DNA of 8,386 bases from an uncultured beta proteobacterium (GTDB lineage Bacteria > Pseudomonadota > Gammaproteobacteria > Burkholderiales > Burkholderiaceae). The DNA lies in assembly GCA_903944255.1 (NCBI GenBank), contig CAJARE010000346.1, positions 1 to 8,386 of the forward strand, written 5' to 3'. Of the stretch, positions 1 through 5,458 are shown piece by piece. The notes beneath the pieces were generated by a model. The model was given only the letters and a program-made list of their open reading frames with translations. It made no database searches and was not told where the DNA came from. The position numbers and the translations under genes are program-made. How positions within the stretch are numbered: the first letter of the stretch is position 1; each line of letters begins with the position of its first letter.

Positions 1-48
1 GATTAGCTACCTGCATGGGCGACTACTGCACCTAGGACTTATAAATAT

Positions 49-70
49 ATCGTGGCGAAAATGCCACGAT
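49..70. other. Stem-loop at left edge, possible terminator
   Basis: A perfect 8-bp inverted repeat, ATCGTGGC (49-56) and GCCACGAT (63-70), encloses a 6-nt loop and lies in very AT-rich flanks on both sides. It could end transcription arriving from outside the window in either direction, but there is no clean T-run after the stem, so terminator activity is uncertain. An operator or part of a recombination site is also possible. Apart from this hairpin and a weak promoter, the first 215 bases show no gene. Confidence 0.4.
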
Positions 71-150
71 AAATATAATTTAATTACGAAACTATTATGT
101 TTCTAGCTAAGTCATTGATTCTTGGAAAGATCTTTATTGGCAGATTTCGG

Positions 151-180
151 TTGCTCAAACTGCATCTAAGAAAACATACT
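151..180 (+). promoter_or_regulatory. Weak promoter candidate for the short recombinase
   Basis: TTGCTC (151-156) and CATACT (175-180) are separated by 18 bases, which resembles a weak sigma-70 promoter with 3/6 and 4/6 matches. It lies about 35 bp upstream of the recombinase start. A clear Shine-Dalgarno sequence, GGGAGAA (206-212), precedes the ATG at 216. The promoter call rests only on resemblance to consensus. Confidence 0.25.
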
Positions 181-215
181 GTAACTCTGTATTTATTACA
201 TTTCAGGGAGAACGT

Positions 216-782
216 ATGTCACAAGCTAGAGTTTTAAATCCACAAGAATTACGAAGAGTTTTAGATCACGTAGCTACACGCAGGCACAACGCACGTAATC
301 GCGCTATGCTGCTGTTAACGCACTTCGCGGGTATGCGAGTAGGTGAAGTAGCTGCCCTACGCATAAACGACGTTTTAAACGGCGACGGCACAATTAAGGA
401 TGAAGTGCGCTTGATGCCCGAGCAAACCAAGGGCAAACATGCCCGTACGGTTTACTTAAATGAACGTATGCAAAAGGAGATTGGCCAGTACTTGCGTGTA
501 CTTCGCATTAAGGATCCCACTAAGCCGTTGTTCTATACCCAAAAGCAAGCGGGATTCTCCGCTAACTCCTTAACTCAATACTTCTTTTATCTATATCGTG
601 CAGTTGGTATAGATGGCGCCAGCAGTCATAGCGGCAGAAGAAGCTTTTTAACTGGATTGGCTAATAAAGGTACTGCGATACATATATTGAAGAGTTTGGC
701 AGGCCATAGAAATATCAGTACCACAGCTTCCTATCTGTATAGCAACCCGAGTCAACTTAAAGCCGCCGTTGAATTGATCTAA
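216..782 (+). CDS. Short tyrosine recombinase (catalytic domain only)
   Basis: This protein probably performs site-specific DNA strand exchange through a covalent 3'-phosphotyrosyl intermediate. All the expected catalytic residues of the phage integrase/XerD family are visible: R41 in GMRVGEV, a lysine at 72 or 74 in the beta-hairpin (TKGK), H138-x-x-R141 in SSHSGRR, H164 in LAGHRN, and the nucleophile Y173 nine residues later in TASYLY. At 188 residues it is about half the usual 300-400 and consists almost only of the catalytic domain. The N-terminal SAM-like DNA-binding domain is missing and no upstream open frame could supply it. Short recombinases of this kind occur on mobile elements and may work with a partner or have a narrow target. 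The start is supported by GGGAGAA just upstream of the ATG. The gene ends directly against the oppositely oriented gene at 783. Family assignment is firm; the target site is unknown. Confidence 0.9.
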   Translation: MSQARVLNPQELRRVLDHVATRRHNARNRAMLLLTHFAGMRVGEVAALRINDVLNGDGTIKDEVRLMPEQTKGKHARTVYLNERMQKEIGQYLRVLRIKDPTKPLFYTQKQAGFSANSLTQYFFYLYRAVGIDGASSHSGRRSFLTGLANKGTAIHILKSLAGHRNISTTASYLYSNPSQLKAAVELI

Positions 783-1121
783 CTATTTGGAGAAGTCAGT
801 AAACACTTCTCCAGTGTAGCTGTCATTAACTCGAGCTTTCTTTAGATTGATTGTAAAAGCCAATCCTCTTGTGGCAAGTCTGTGACCAAACCACTTACAC
901 AGCACCTCAACTCTGGTGGATTTGTTTTTGCCATCAAGAATAAGCACTTGATCACCTAGCAAGAAGGTGCCGCTAAATGTTGACCCTCTGTACTTGGCAT
1001 CAGTAACTTCTATTACACGAGCATTCTTGACCTTTACAGGCTTGATTGGCTTAGCTAACTTAGTCGTCTTGGGACAGTCGTTTTGCTGCTCCCATACTGG
1101 TGCTTTGCGATAAAAATCCAT
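783..1121 (-). CDS. Unknown 112-residue basic protein
   Basis: I do not recognise this protein. It has a lysine/proline-rich N-terminal third (KLAKPIKPVKVKNAR, about residues 21-35), followed by a stretch that alternates hydrophobic and polar residues as in a small beta-barrel (FSGTFLLGDQVLIL, KSTRVEVLCKWFGHRL). There is no signal peptide or membrane segment. The basic N-terminus could bind nucleic acid, but that is inference. The start is well supported: GAGGG lies five bases before the ATG on the minus strand. It is probably the second gene of a leftward unit behind the gene at 1185, 63 bp upstream, with a 15-bp palindrome between the two. Its stop codon abuts that of the short recombinase, with no bases between them. 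Confidence 0.65.
   Translation of the reverse strand: MDFYRKAPVWEQQNDCPKTTKLAKPIKPVKVKNARVIEVTDAKYRGSTFSGTFLLGDQVLILDGKNKSTRVEVLCKWFGHRLATRGLAFTINLKKARVNDSYTGEVFTDFSK
788..813. other. 9-bp stem-loop at convergent gene ends
   Basis: TGGAGAAGT (788-796) and ACTTCTCCA (805-813) form a perfect 9-bp stem with an 8-nt loop. It lies inside the last codons of the minus-strand gene and immediately after the recombinase stop. There is no T-run on either side, so it is not a classical intrinsic terminator. It may still separate or stabilise the two convergent transcripts. Confidence 0.45.
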
Positions 1122-1167
1122 ATAACCCTCATATTTGCTTATAAGTTGTTACAAGGATATCAAAAAT

Positions 1168-1182
1168 GTCCTTTAAAAGGAC
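1168..1182. repeat. Palindrome family site 1
   Basis: GTCCTTTAAAAGGAC is a perfect palindrome with 7-bp arms around one central base. It starts two bases after the stop codon of the leftward gene at 1185 and lies upstream of the next gene in the same unit. It is identical to the core of the site at 6949 and one member of a six-site family in this window. Confidence 0.85.
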
Positions 1183-1184
1183 TA

Positions 1185-1919
1185 TCAAGTCATAGGGAAC
1201 TTACCTAATGCTGCATTAGCGATGATCTTTTCTGCATTGGTGATGTAACGCTTTACGCTTGCGCCCATTACGTTTCTAAATACCTGCCTCTCGTTAACTG
1301 TCATCTTGTCAGTGGTCATTGCGCTAGGAACTAGGCGCAACTGCTCCCCAAGTTTCCATAAGGGCACTTTGGGCTTTTGATCTTTATGCTCCATATACAA
1401 GTCATAGACCTGAAGTGTCTTGCGTAGATTCTCAATTGTGTAGTTACGCTCTAGTGGATAAGCTGCATTACTTTTTTCTAATAGCTTTTTAGTGCGTCCA
1501 CGCTTTGCTCTATGTTTTTCTTTTAGGATGCGAGCAAATCTGCTCTGTAAATACCTTTTGCTAGAAGTAAGTGGTACAGCAATAACAAGAACTTCCTCTT
1601 GTGTCCATGACTCATCCCACTGCTCTTTGTCATCTAATAAGGTCAGTTTCATAGCACTGGTAGTTTCTGCAAAGAGGTCGCCGCCACGCTCACCCACTGT
1701 CCACCACTTCTTGAAGTTATCTTCTCTTACATCCCCAAAATCTTTATAGAGCTTGGCAAACTTTCCTTTGCCGCCCTTTTCACAACAATCCAAATAGTCT
1801 TTATTGCGCCTTAAGTAAGCCCACCACCAGTAGTACGGGCTTTGCTGCTGATAGGACAAAGTGCGCGGCTTGTTCTTTGTGCCAAATGTGGGGTGCTGGG
1901 CGAGAAATCTTCTTAGCAT
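1185..1919 (-). CDS. Unknown island protein with SPYYWWW...YLRRN motif
   Basis: The function is unknown. The protein resembles uncharacterised proteins I recall from proteobacterial plasmids and islands: an aromatic block SPYYWWWAYLRRNKDYLDCC, then KLYKDFGDVRED and FKKWW, a hydrophobic strand EVLVIAVPL, a basic segment (EKHRAKRGRTKK) and a C-terminal RYITNAEKIIANAALGKFP. The order of conserved aromatic and basic blocks suggests a soluble, possibly nucleic-acid-associated protein. The frame is open up to an ATG at 2078 (297 codons), but that start would overlap the divergent gene at 2054 by 25 bp. I prefer the ATG at 1919 (244 residues), which begins MLRRFLAQHPTFG just before the conserved region and leaves a normal divergent control region. 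The Shine-Dalgarno there is weak (AAGAAA), so the start is uncertain. A palindrome family site follows the stop by two bases. Confidence 0.7.
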   Translation of the reverse strand: MLRRFLAQHPTFGTKNKPRTLSYQQQSPYYWWWAYLRRNKDYLDCCEKGGKGKFAKLYKDFGDVREDNFKKWWTVGERGGDLFAETTSAMKLTLLDDKEQWDESWTQEEVLVIAVPLTSSKRYLQSRFARILKEKHRAKRGRTKKLLEKSNAAYPLERNYTIENLRKTLQVYDLYMEHKDQKPKVPLWKLGEQLRLVPSAMTTDKMTVNERQVFRNVMGASVKRYITNAEKIIANAALGKFPMT

Positions 1920-2053
1920 TTTCTTAACATTCAAATTACATAAATTGAATTGTACATCGAAAAAATAGGCTAAATCCTGATAATAGATGTATGGCCAAGC
2001 GGTTAAATTTCTTAACAAGCAGTCATATTTTTTAATACGAAAGTGAGTTAAAA
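1920..2053. promoter_or_regulatory. Divergent control region
   Basis: This 134-bp AT-rich interval separates the leftward unit from the rightward operon if the 1919 start is right. It holds a TATTAT -10-like element on the minus strand (1980-1985) and TTTAAT on the plus strand (2031-2036), neither with a convincing -35. A short inverted repeat, GTTAA...TTAAC (2002-2016), could be an operator. Promoters for both directions are expected here from the layout, but I cannot place them firmly. Confidence 0.35.
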
Positions 2054-2827
2054 ATGAATACATTGTTAAACGCATCACCTGTTACAACAAATGTCCTTTT
2101 AAAAGACAGCGCACAAGCAGTCAGCACAACTACTGGACCAGTTAAGGCTCTAGCTAATATGGAAAGTAGCCGCATTACATGGGAGCAAGGCGCCTATAGA
2201 ACCAGTAATCAGTCTTTATATGCAGTGTTAGCTGAATGCTTGGCATTTTGTAGCGAACTGACAGTCTCAGAAGCCAAGCAACGTAGTGCCGCTTTAGAAG
2301 CTTTTTATAAAGAGCGTGGCTATGTTTATAAGCAAGATCTGCCGCTGGTCACTCGTGTAGTACGTGCAGTATTTGGTGCACGAGACCGTCGTCGCATCAG
2401 CACCTACTCCCTAGTGCTTCGCCAAGCTCAAAAGGAAGACATCATGGCTATCAATCTAGCAGCTTGGATTGAAGAGCGTGGTGGCGTGCAAGAAATCACA
2501 CTTGCTCGTAGTGCCAATTATGTGAGTCCAAAAGATAAAGCTGTTATTGCCAAAGACAGTTTGAGAGGTAAGTCGCCCATTGGCTTTGCGAGATCAGAAT
2601 TGCTCTCGCATGTAGCTGATGCCAATTTTGTTGGTGAGTCTTGTGTCTTATTAGCAGAGCAGCAGGCTGATGGCAGCTATGGAGTTTATGCAGTGCTTCG
2701 ACAAGGCGGTCTAGTGAAGTCTGCTTTTGCTGCGCTTTATGCAGTTGAGCGTGAAATCACTCTCAAAGCAAAAGCGGAGGTTGATGCAGCAAATGATGCT
2801 GACGGCGCCGTCCCTAAACAAGCTTAA
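2054..2827 (+). CDS. Unknown 257-residue protein, first gene of AAA+ operon
   Basis: I do not recognise this protein. Residues 1-40 are Ser/Thr/Ala-rich and look disordered. A compact part begins near TWEQGAYRTSNQSLYAVLAECLAFC (about 42-66) and continues through a helical, arginine-rich stretch (TRVVRAVFGARDRRRISTYSLVLRQAQ). Towards the C-terminus there is a beta-rich section (ESCVLLAEQQADGSYGVYAVLRQGG) and an Ala/Lys/Asp tail. There is no signal peptide or membrane segment. Basic helices followed by a beta domain would suit a DNA-binding or replication-accessory protein, but this is only inference. The ATG at 2054 has a poor ribosome site (GTGAG). An alternative start is M36 at 2159, which would leave the palindrome at 2093 in the untranslated leader. 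A GC-rich hairpin and a good ribosome site lead straight into the ATPase gene 51 bp downstream. Confidence 0.65.
   Translation: MNTLLNASPVTTNVLLKDSAQAVSTTTGPVKALANMESSRITWEQGAYRTSNQSLYAVLAECLAFCSELTVSEAKQRSAALEAFYKERGYVYKQDLPLVTRVVRAVFGARDRRRISTYSLVLRQAQKEDIMAINLAAWIEERGGVQEITLARSANYVSPKDKAVIAKDSLRGKSPIGFARSELLSHVADANFVGESCVLLAEQQADGSYGVYAVLRQGGLVKSAFAALYAVEREITLKAKAEVDAANDADGAVPKQA
2093..2107. repeat. Palindrome family site 2 (one mismatch)
   Basis: GTCCTTTTAAAAGAC matches the 15-bp palindrome family with one changed base (A for G at position 12), which breaks one arm pair. It overlaps codons 14-18 of the gene as annotated from 2054. It would lie in the leader if translation starts at 2159. 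It is the only member that may be inside coding sequence. Confidence 0.6.
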
Positions 2828-2835
2828 TAACCATA

Positions 2836-2856
2836 GGGGGCGTTATGAGCGCCCCC
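2836..2856 (+). other. GC-rich intergenic hairpin inside operon
   Basis: GGGGGCG (2836-2842) and CGCCCCC (2850-2856) form a 7-bp all-GC stem with a 7-nt loop between the first and second genes of the operon. No T-run follows, so it is unlikely to stop transcription fully. It could be an RNA-processing or stability element that sets different protein levels for the two genes. A strong ribosome site, AGGAAA, follows just before the ATG at 2879. Confidence 0.55.
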
Positions 2857-2878
2857 AACAAACACGAAAGGAAACATC

Positions 2879-3562
2879 ATGTTAATTAGAAAGGATTCCA
2901 AATATGAACCCAAAACAATTAATGACATCATCTGGGGTAATGCTGAGAGTCGCTTGCGAATCGAAGATATTGTCAGTGGTGCCGAAGCATTACCTTACTG
3001 CGGCAAATCAGCCATTCTTTTATACGGCGTCTTTGGTACAGGCAAAACCACACTGGCAAACCTGCTACCTAACGCAATTGAAAAAGGTCGAACCAATGAG
3101 GACTTAGCTATTGATGCTGATTTCATAGCCTGTCAGCAGGGATTCAATGGTCCGCAAGTGATGTCGCTGATTGAAAGAGTACTGAGTAAGACCTCGTTTA
3201 ATTCCAGCGGCCTGCACTACTTTGTTTTAGATGAAGTAGACAACCTAACCAAGTTGGCGCAGCAAAGTCTTAAATCAGCACTGAATACCAACAGGGGCAT
3301 TTTCATTCTTACCACCAACAACATCTCTGAGCTTGATAAGGGCTTGAAGGATCGTTGCGTGTTAGTGGAAATGAATGCGGCTGCAGTTAGTGATTATTTG
3401 CCATTGGCTAAAAACTTAGTCAGCGATATGGGCGTTGTTATGAGCGACGATGATTTATTACCCACTATTTCTGCTGCTAAAGGCTCATTGCGAAATTTGA
3501 TTCATAACGTGGAAAGGCTTGCTAGACGTAGAAATCCTCCTCCACCCAATATTATTTTTTAA
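2879..3562 (+). CDS. AAA+ ATPase, clamp-loader-like
   Basis: This is probably an ATP-driven remodelling or loading protein acting on DNA or a protein ring. The AAA+ signatures are all visible: Walker A G50-VFGTGKTT58, Walker B FVLDEVD (115-121, acidic pair D118/E119), sensor 1 TTNN (145-148), an arginine-finger candidate R159 in LKDRC, and sensor 2 R205 in GSLRNL. The order and the short DEVD/TTNN/DRC set resemble the RFC small subunit/DnaX/RuvB group, although the 227-residue length leaves little room after the ATPase core. Clamp-loader C-terminal oligomerisation domains are not visible, and the tail is ARRRNPPPPN. The start is supported by AGGAAA upstream of the ATG. It is the middle gene of a three-gene operon with two unknown proteins, which are the natural candidates for partner or substrate. 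The AAA+ fold is certain; the biological role is unknown. Confidence 0.9.
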   Translation: MLIRKDSKYEPKTINDIIWGNAESRLRIEDIVSGAEALPYCGKSAILLYGVFGTGKTTLANLLPNAIEKGRTNEDLAIDADFIACQQGFNGPQVMSLIERVLSKTSFNSSGLHYFVLDEVDNLTKLAQQSLKSALNTNRGIFILTTNNISELDKGLKDRCVLVEMNAAAVSDYLPLAKNLVSDMGVVMSDDDLLPTISAAKGSLRNLIHNVERLARRRNPPPPNIIF

Positions 3563-3571
3563 GGGGGGCAT

Positions 3572-3982
3572 ATGGGACGCACTGATTTTTTATCACACGG
3601 TTATATCGATACCTTGAGTTTAGCTTTGGATGCGAATACAGATCTTGAAACTGGCTCAGATTTAATAGCTGCAGCTCGCAAGTTTTCAGAAACTTATTGC
3701 AAAGAATGTAATGATGGAATGCCATTTAGTGAAGAGGATATTAATTTTTTTATGGTCGACATCATTGCCTACTTTAACGATGTAGGCGTAGATATTGATA
3801 TTAAGCAATTAACAAAACTCTTTGTTCTTGATAAGAAGCTGTATGAATTTGCTAACTCAATGAGTGCTGGTAAGGGTGACTATTCTTGCATTTGGACAGA
3901 ACTAACTGCTGAAAAAAAAGATAGCCTATCTGCTGCACTTAAAATTGCTAAGGCCTATTGGAGCGATGCGATAGAACATTAA
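3572..3982 (+). CDS. Acidic 136-residue unknown protein
   Basis: I do not recognise this protein. It is strongly acidic, with 24 Asp/Glu against 13 Lys/Arg. It looks mostly helical and soluble, with a CKEC pair (C43, C46) and a lone C106 that do not make a full zinc site. It starts nine bases after the ATPase stop, behind a strong ribosome site (AAGGGGGG), so it is very likely translated from the same mRNA. An intrinsic terminator follows 20 bp after its stop, marking it as the last gene of the operon. An acidic partner for the ATPase or for the basic parts of the 257-residue protein, or a DNA mimic, are possible readings that the sequence alone does not decide. Confidence 0.7.
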   Translation: MGRTDFLSHGYIDTLSLALDANTDLETGSDLIAAARKFSETYCKECNDGMPFSEEDINFFMVDIIAYFNDVGVDIDIKQLTKLFVLDKKLYEFANSMSAGKGDYSCIWTELTAEKKDSLSAALKIAKAYWSDAIEH

Positions 3983-4001
3983 AATAGAGTAATTCTTCAA
4001 C

Positions 4002-4025
4002 GCCCACTTTAGAGTGGGCTTTTTT
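4002..4025 (+). terminator. Intrinsic terminator of the AAA+ operon
   Basis: GCCCACT (4002-4008) and AGTGGGC (4013-4019) form a 7-bp stem with a TTAG loop, followed directly by six Ts (4020-4025). This is a textbook Rho-independent terminator for rightward transcription. It also insulates the operon from the integrase gene approaching from the other side. Confidence 0.93.
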
Positions 4026-4029
4026 ATTT

Positions 4030-4044
4030 GTCCTTTTAAAGGAC
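4030..4044. repeat. Palindrome family site 3
   Basis: GTCCTTTTAAAGGAC is a perfect palindrome around a central T, and it extends to 8-bp arms with flanking T4029 and A4045. It lies nine bases after the stop codon of the leftward integrase and just beyond the rightward terminator. Confidence 0.85.
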
Positions 4045-4053
4045 AGTTCATGC

Positions 4054-5328
4054 TCATGCCAACCTATCCGCCGCCATCGTTGCCGTTAACTTGCTGTAAT
4101 GACGATCAATCATGGCGGCACTGTTGCCCATTTGCTTGGATAGCGTATGAATATCCGTCTTGTTCTCTAGTAGCTCCAACGTGGCATAGGTATGTCTGAG
4201 TGAATACAGAGTGCGCATCTGTCCATCGTGGCTCAACCCTAAGCCACTATCTCGCATCAATCTTTTAAATGCGCCATCAATCCGCATAGGCTGATGACCA
4301 TTAGCAAAGACAAAGATGCGCTCTGGGCAACGTGTCTCAAATAGTCGATCAAATGGAATATCCCACACAGCCCGTTGTCTGCTGTGTAATCGTTTGAGAG
4401 CGTCCACTGCCTTATGTTTGGCAATGAGCCAACGTCCGCCAGTCTTGCCATCTACCCATATACGCAGGTATTTCTTATCGCCTTGTGTATGCCACTCGAT
4501 ATTGTTCCAGCAAACACCTAACGCCTCAGTTCCATGGCGCATGCCTGTGTAAAAAAGCATTTCAATGTAGTCACGCAGTAAAGGGCGAGTCTCATGCTCT
4601 ATCTCCAGTCTGCCTTGCTTGATCCATGGTTCCATAAACTCTAATAATCGATCAATCTCTTCGCGGGTAAATGCTGGACGGGTTTTACCTTTCTGCCCTC
4701 TAGCCGTCAGTTTTGGGACAGCTACTCGCTCACTAATCCAACCCTTACTAATGGCTACAAGCTGGAGCTTAGTCCAAGCACTGGCAAAGTTCATTAGGGT
4801 GCTTGCTCTTGGAACCTTATTCATCTGCCGATTACGCCAAACTTCAAACTCATGCACATCGGTATAAGTTATCTCCTCTAGTCTTTTGTCACCAAAGTAA
4901 GGTAGAAAGTATTTCTCAATACAGGTGATGTAGCTACCGTAGACACTCTTGCCTATACCCACATCCAAGTCCTGCCGCATTGAGTAAAGAGTGGCGTGTG
5001 CAATTTCTGCAAAAGTGGGCGACTTTTGTGCAAGCCCCAGTCTTTGGCGAAATCTGGTTTCATCGTAAAGGTCGCAAGCCATTCGTACTGCGTGTTCAAT
5101 ACTGGCTTGACGGGTGGTCTGACGATGCCATGAGCCATCTTGCAATCTAAAGCGGCAATGCCAAAGTGGGCTTCCAGGTCTGCGGTGGATAACCACTTCA
5201 CCATCACGCAGATAAAGCTCTGTCGGCTCGGCGTATTTGAGCTGGCTTAAGGCTGTGGGTTGGAATTCCGGCTGGGGTGAGGAGATCACTTCTAGGTGAC
5301 TTTCGGGTACTTTAATTACCTTAGTCAC
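4054..5328 (-). CDS. Tyrosine integrase, full length (424 aa)
   Basis: This is a site-specific recombinase, likely responsible for integrating or excising the island. The N-terminal about 100 residues resemble an arm-binding region, residues 105-205 a SAM-like core-binding domain, and 218-424 the catalytic domain. Catalytic residues seen are R264 (YTGMRHG), K295 (DGKTG), R378 in YSLRHTYAT and the nucleophile Y411 (DRHYSK). Two histidines of the usual R-K-HxxR-H-Y set are replaced: Y375 stands in the HxxR position and N402 in the second His/Trp position (QMGNSAAMIDRHYS). Such substitutions occur in a known island-integrase subgroup with MGxSxxMIxxHYS, so it is probably active. The start is GTG at 5328 with no clear ribosome site; a five-codon mini-frame (ATG at 5342) ends across this GTG. 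A good promoter lies just upstream. It is divergent from the nuclease gene at 5459. Confidence 0.92.
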   Translation of the reverse strand: MTKVIKVPESHLEVISSPQPEFQPTALSQLKYAEPTELYLRDGEVVIHRRPGSPLWHCRFRLQDGSWHRQTTRQASIEHAVRMACDLYDETRFRQRLGLAQKSPTFAEIAHATLYSMRQDLDVGIGKSVYGSYITCIEKYFLPYFGDKRLEEITYTDVHEFEVWRNRQMNKVPRASTLMNFASAWTKLQLVAISKGWISERVAVPKLTARGQKGKTRPAFTREEIDRLLEFMEPWIKQGRLEIEHETRPLLRDYIEMLFYTGMRHGTEALGVCWNNIEWHTQGDKKYLRIWVDGKTGGRWLIAKHKAVDALKRLHSRQRAVWDIPFDRLFETRCPERIFVFANGHQPMRIDGAFKRLMRDSGLGLSHDGQMRTLYSLRHTYATLELLENKTDIHTLSKQMGNSAAMIDRHYSKLTATMAADRLA

Positions 5329-5359
5329 TTTGTAGGCGGCATGCTGTTGTCATACAGCT

Positions 5360-5388
5360 ATTTTATTTTCAGAGTTTTGCTTGGACAA
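5360..5388 (-). promoter_or_regulatory. Sigma-70 promoter of the integrase
   Basis: On the minus strand TTGTCC (5388-5383) and TAAAAT (5365-5360) are separated by exactly 17 bases, giving 4/6 and 5/6 matches to consensus. Transcription would start near 5353, leaving a leader of about 25 nt before the GTG at 5328. This short leader has no evident Shine-Dalgarno sequence. Confidence 0.55.
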
Positions 5389-5398
5389 CCTGAGTATT

Positions 5399-5426
5399 TT
5401 GCTTACTTGATTCTCTCCGCTAGAAT
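5399..5426 (+). promoter_or_regulatory. Promoter candidate for the zinc-repeat nuclease
   Basis: TTGCTT (5399-5404) and TAGAAT (5421-5426) are spaced by 16 bases, with 3/6 and 5/6 matches to consensus. Transcription would begin near 5433, about 26 nt before the TTG start at 5459. It lies back to back with the integrase promoter, 10 bp apart, so one regulator could control both. Confidence 0.42.
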
Positions 5427-5458
5427 GGATTTATTACATTCGTTAGCTTGGAATCAAA

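Noticed and set aside
1..112. Open frames at the left edge, one reading LATCMGDYCT then stop, vaguely like the end of an integrase motif
   Set aside because: Only about ten residues are available, the key His of MGH is Asp and no tyrosine context follows, so chance is as likely as a remnant.
369..383. GACGTTTTAAACGGC inside the short recombinase as a further palindrome family member
   Set aside because: The 11-bp core is palindromic, but both outer GTC/GAC triplets differ from the family plan and it lies in conserved coding sequence.
1168..1182. Palindrome sites as intrinsic terminators
   Set aside because: They follow stop codons but lack a T-run, have almost no loop, and the AAA+ operon has a separate true terminator beside site 3.
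1492..1749. Plus-strand 85-codon open frame
   Set aside because: It lies wholly antisense to the better supported gene at 1185-1919 and has no ribosome site or recognisable motif.
2845..2889. 14-codon frame beginning in the GC-rich hairpin and overlapping the ATPase start
   Set aside because: It has no ribosome site of its own and its start sits in the hairpin loop; there is nothing to support translation.
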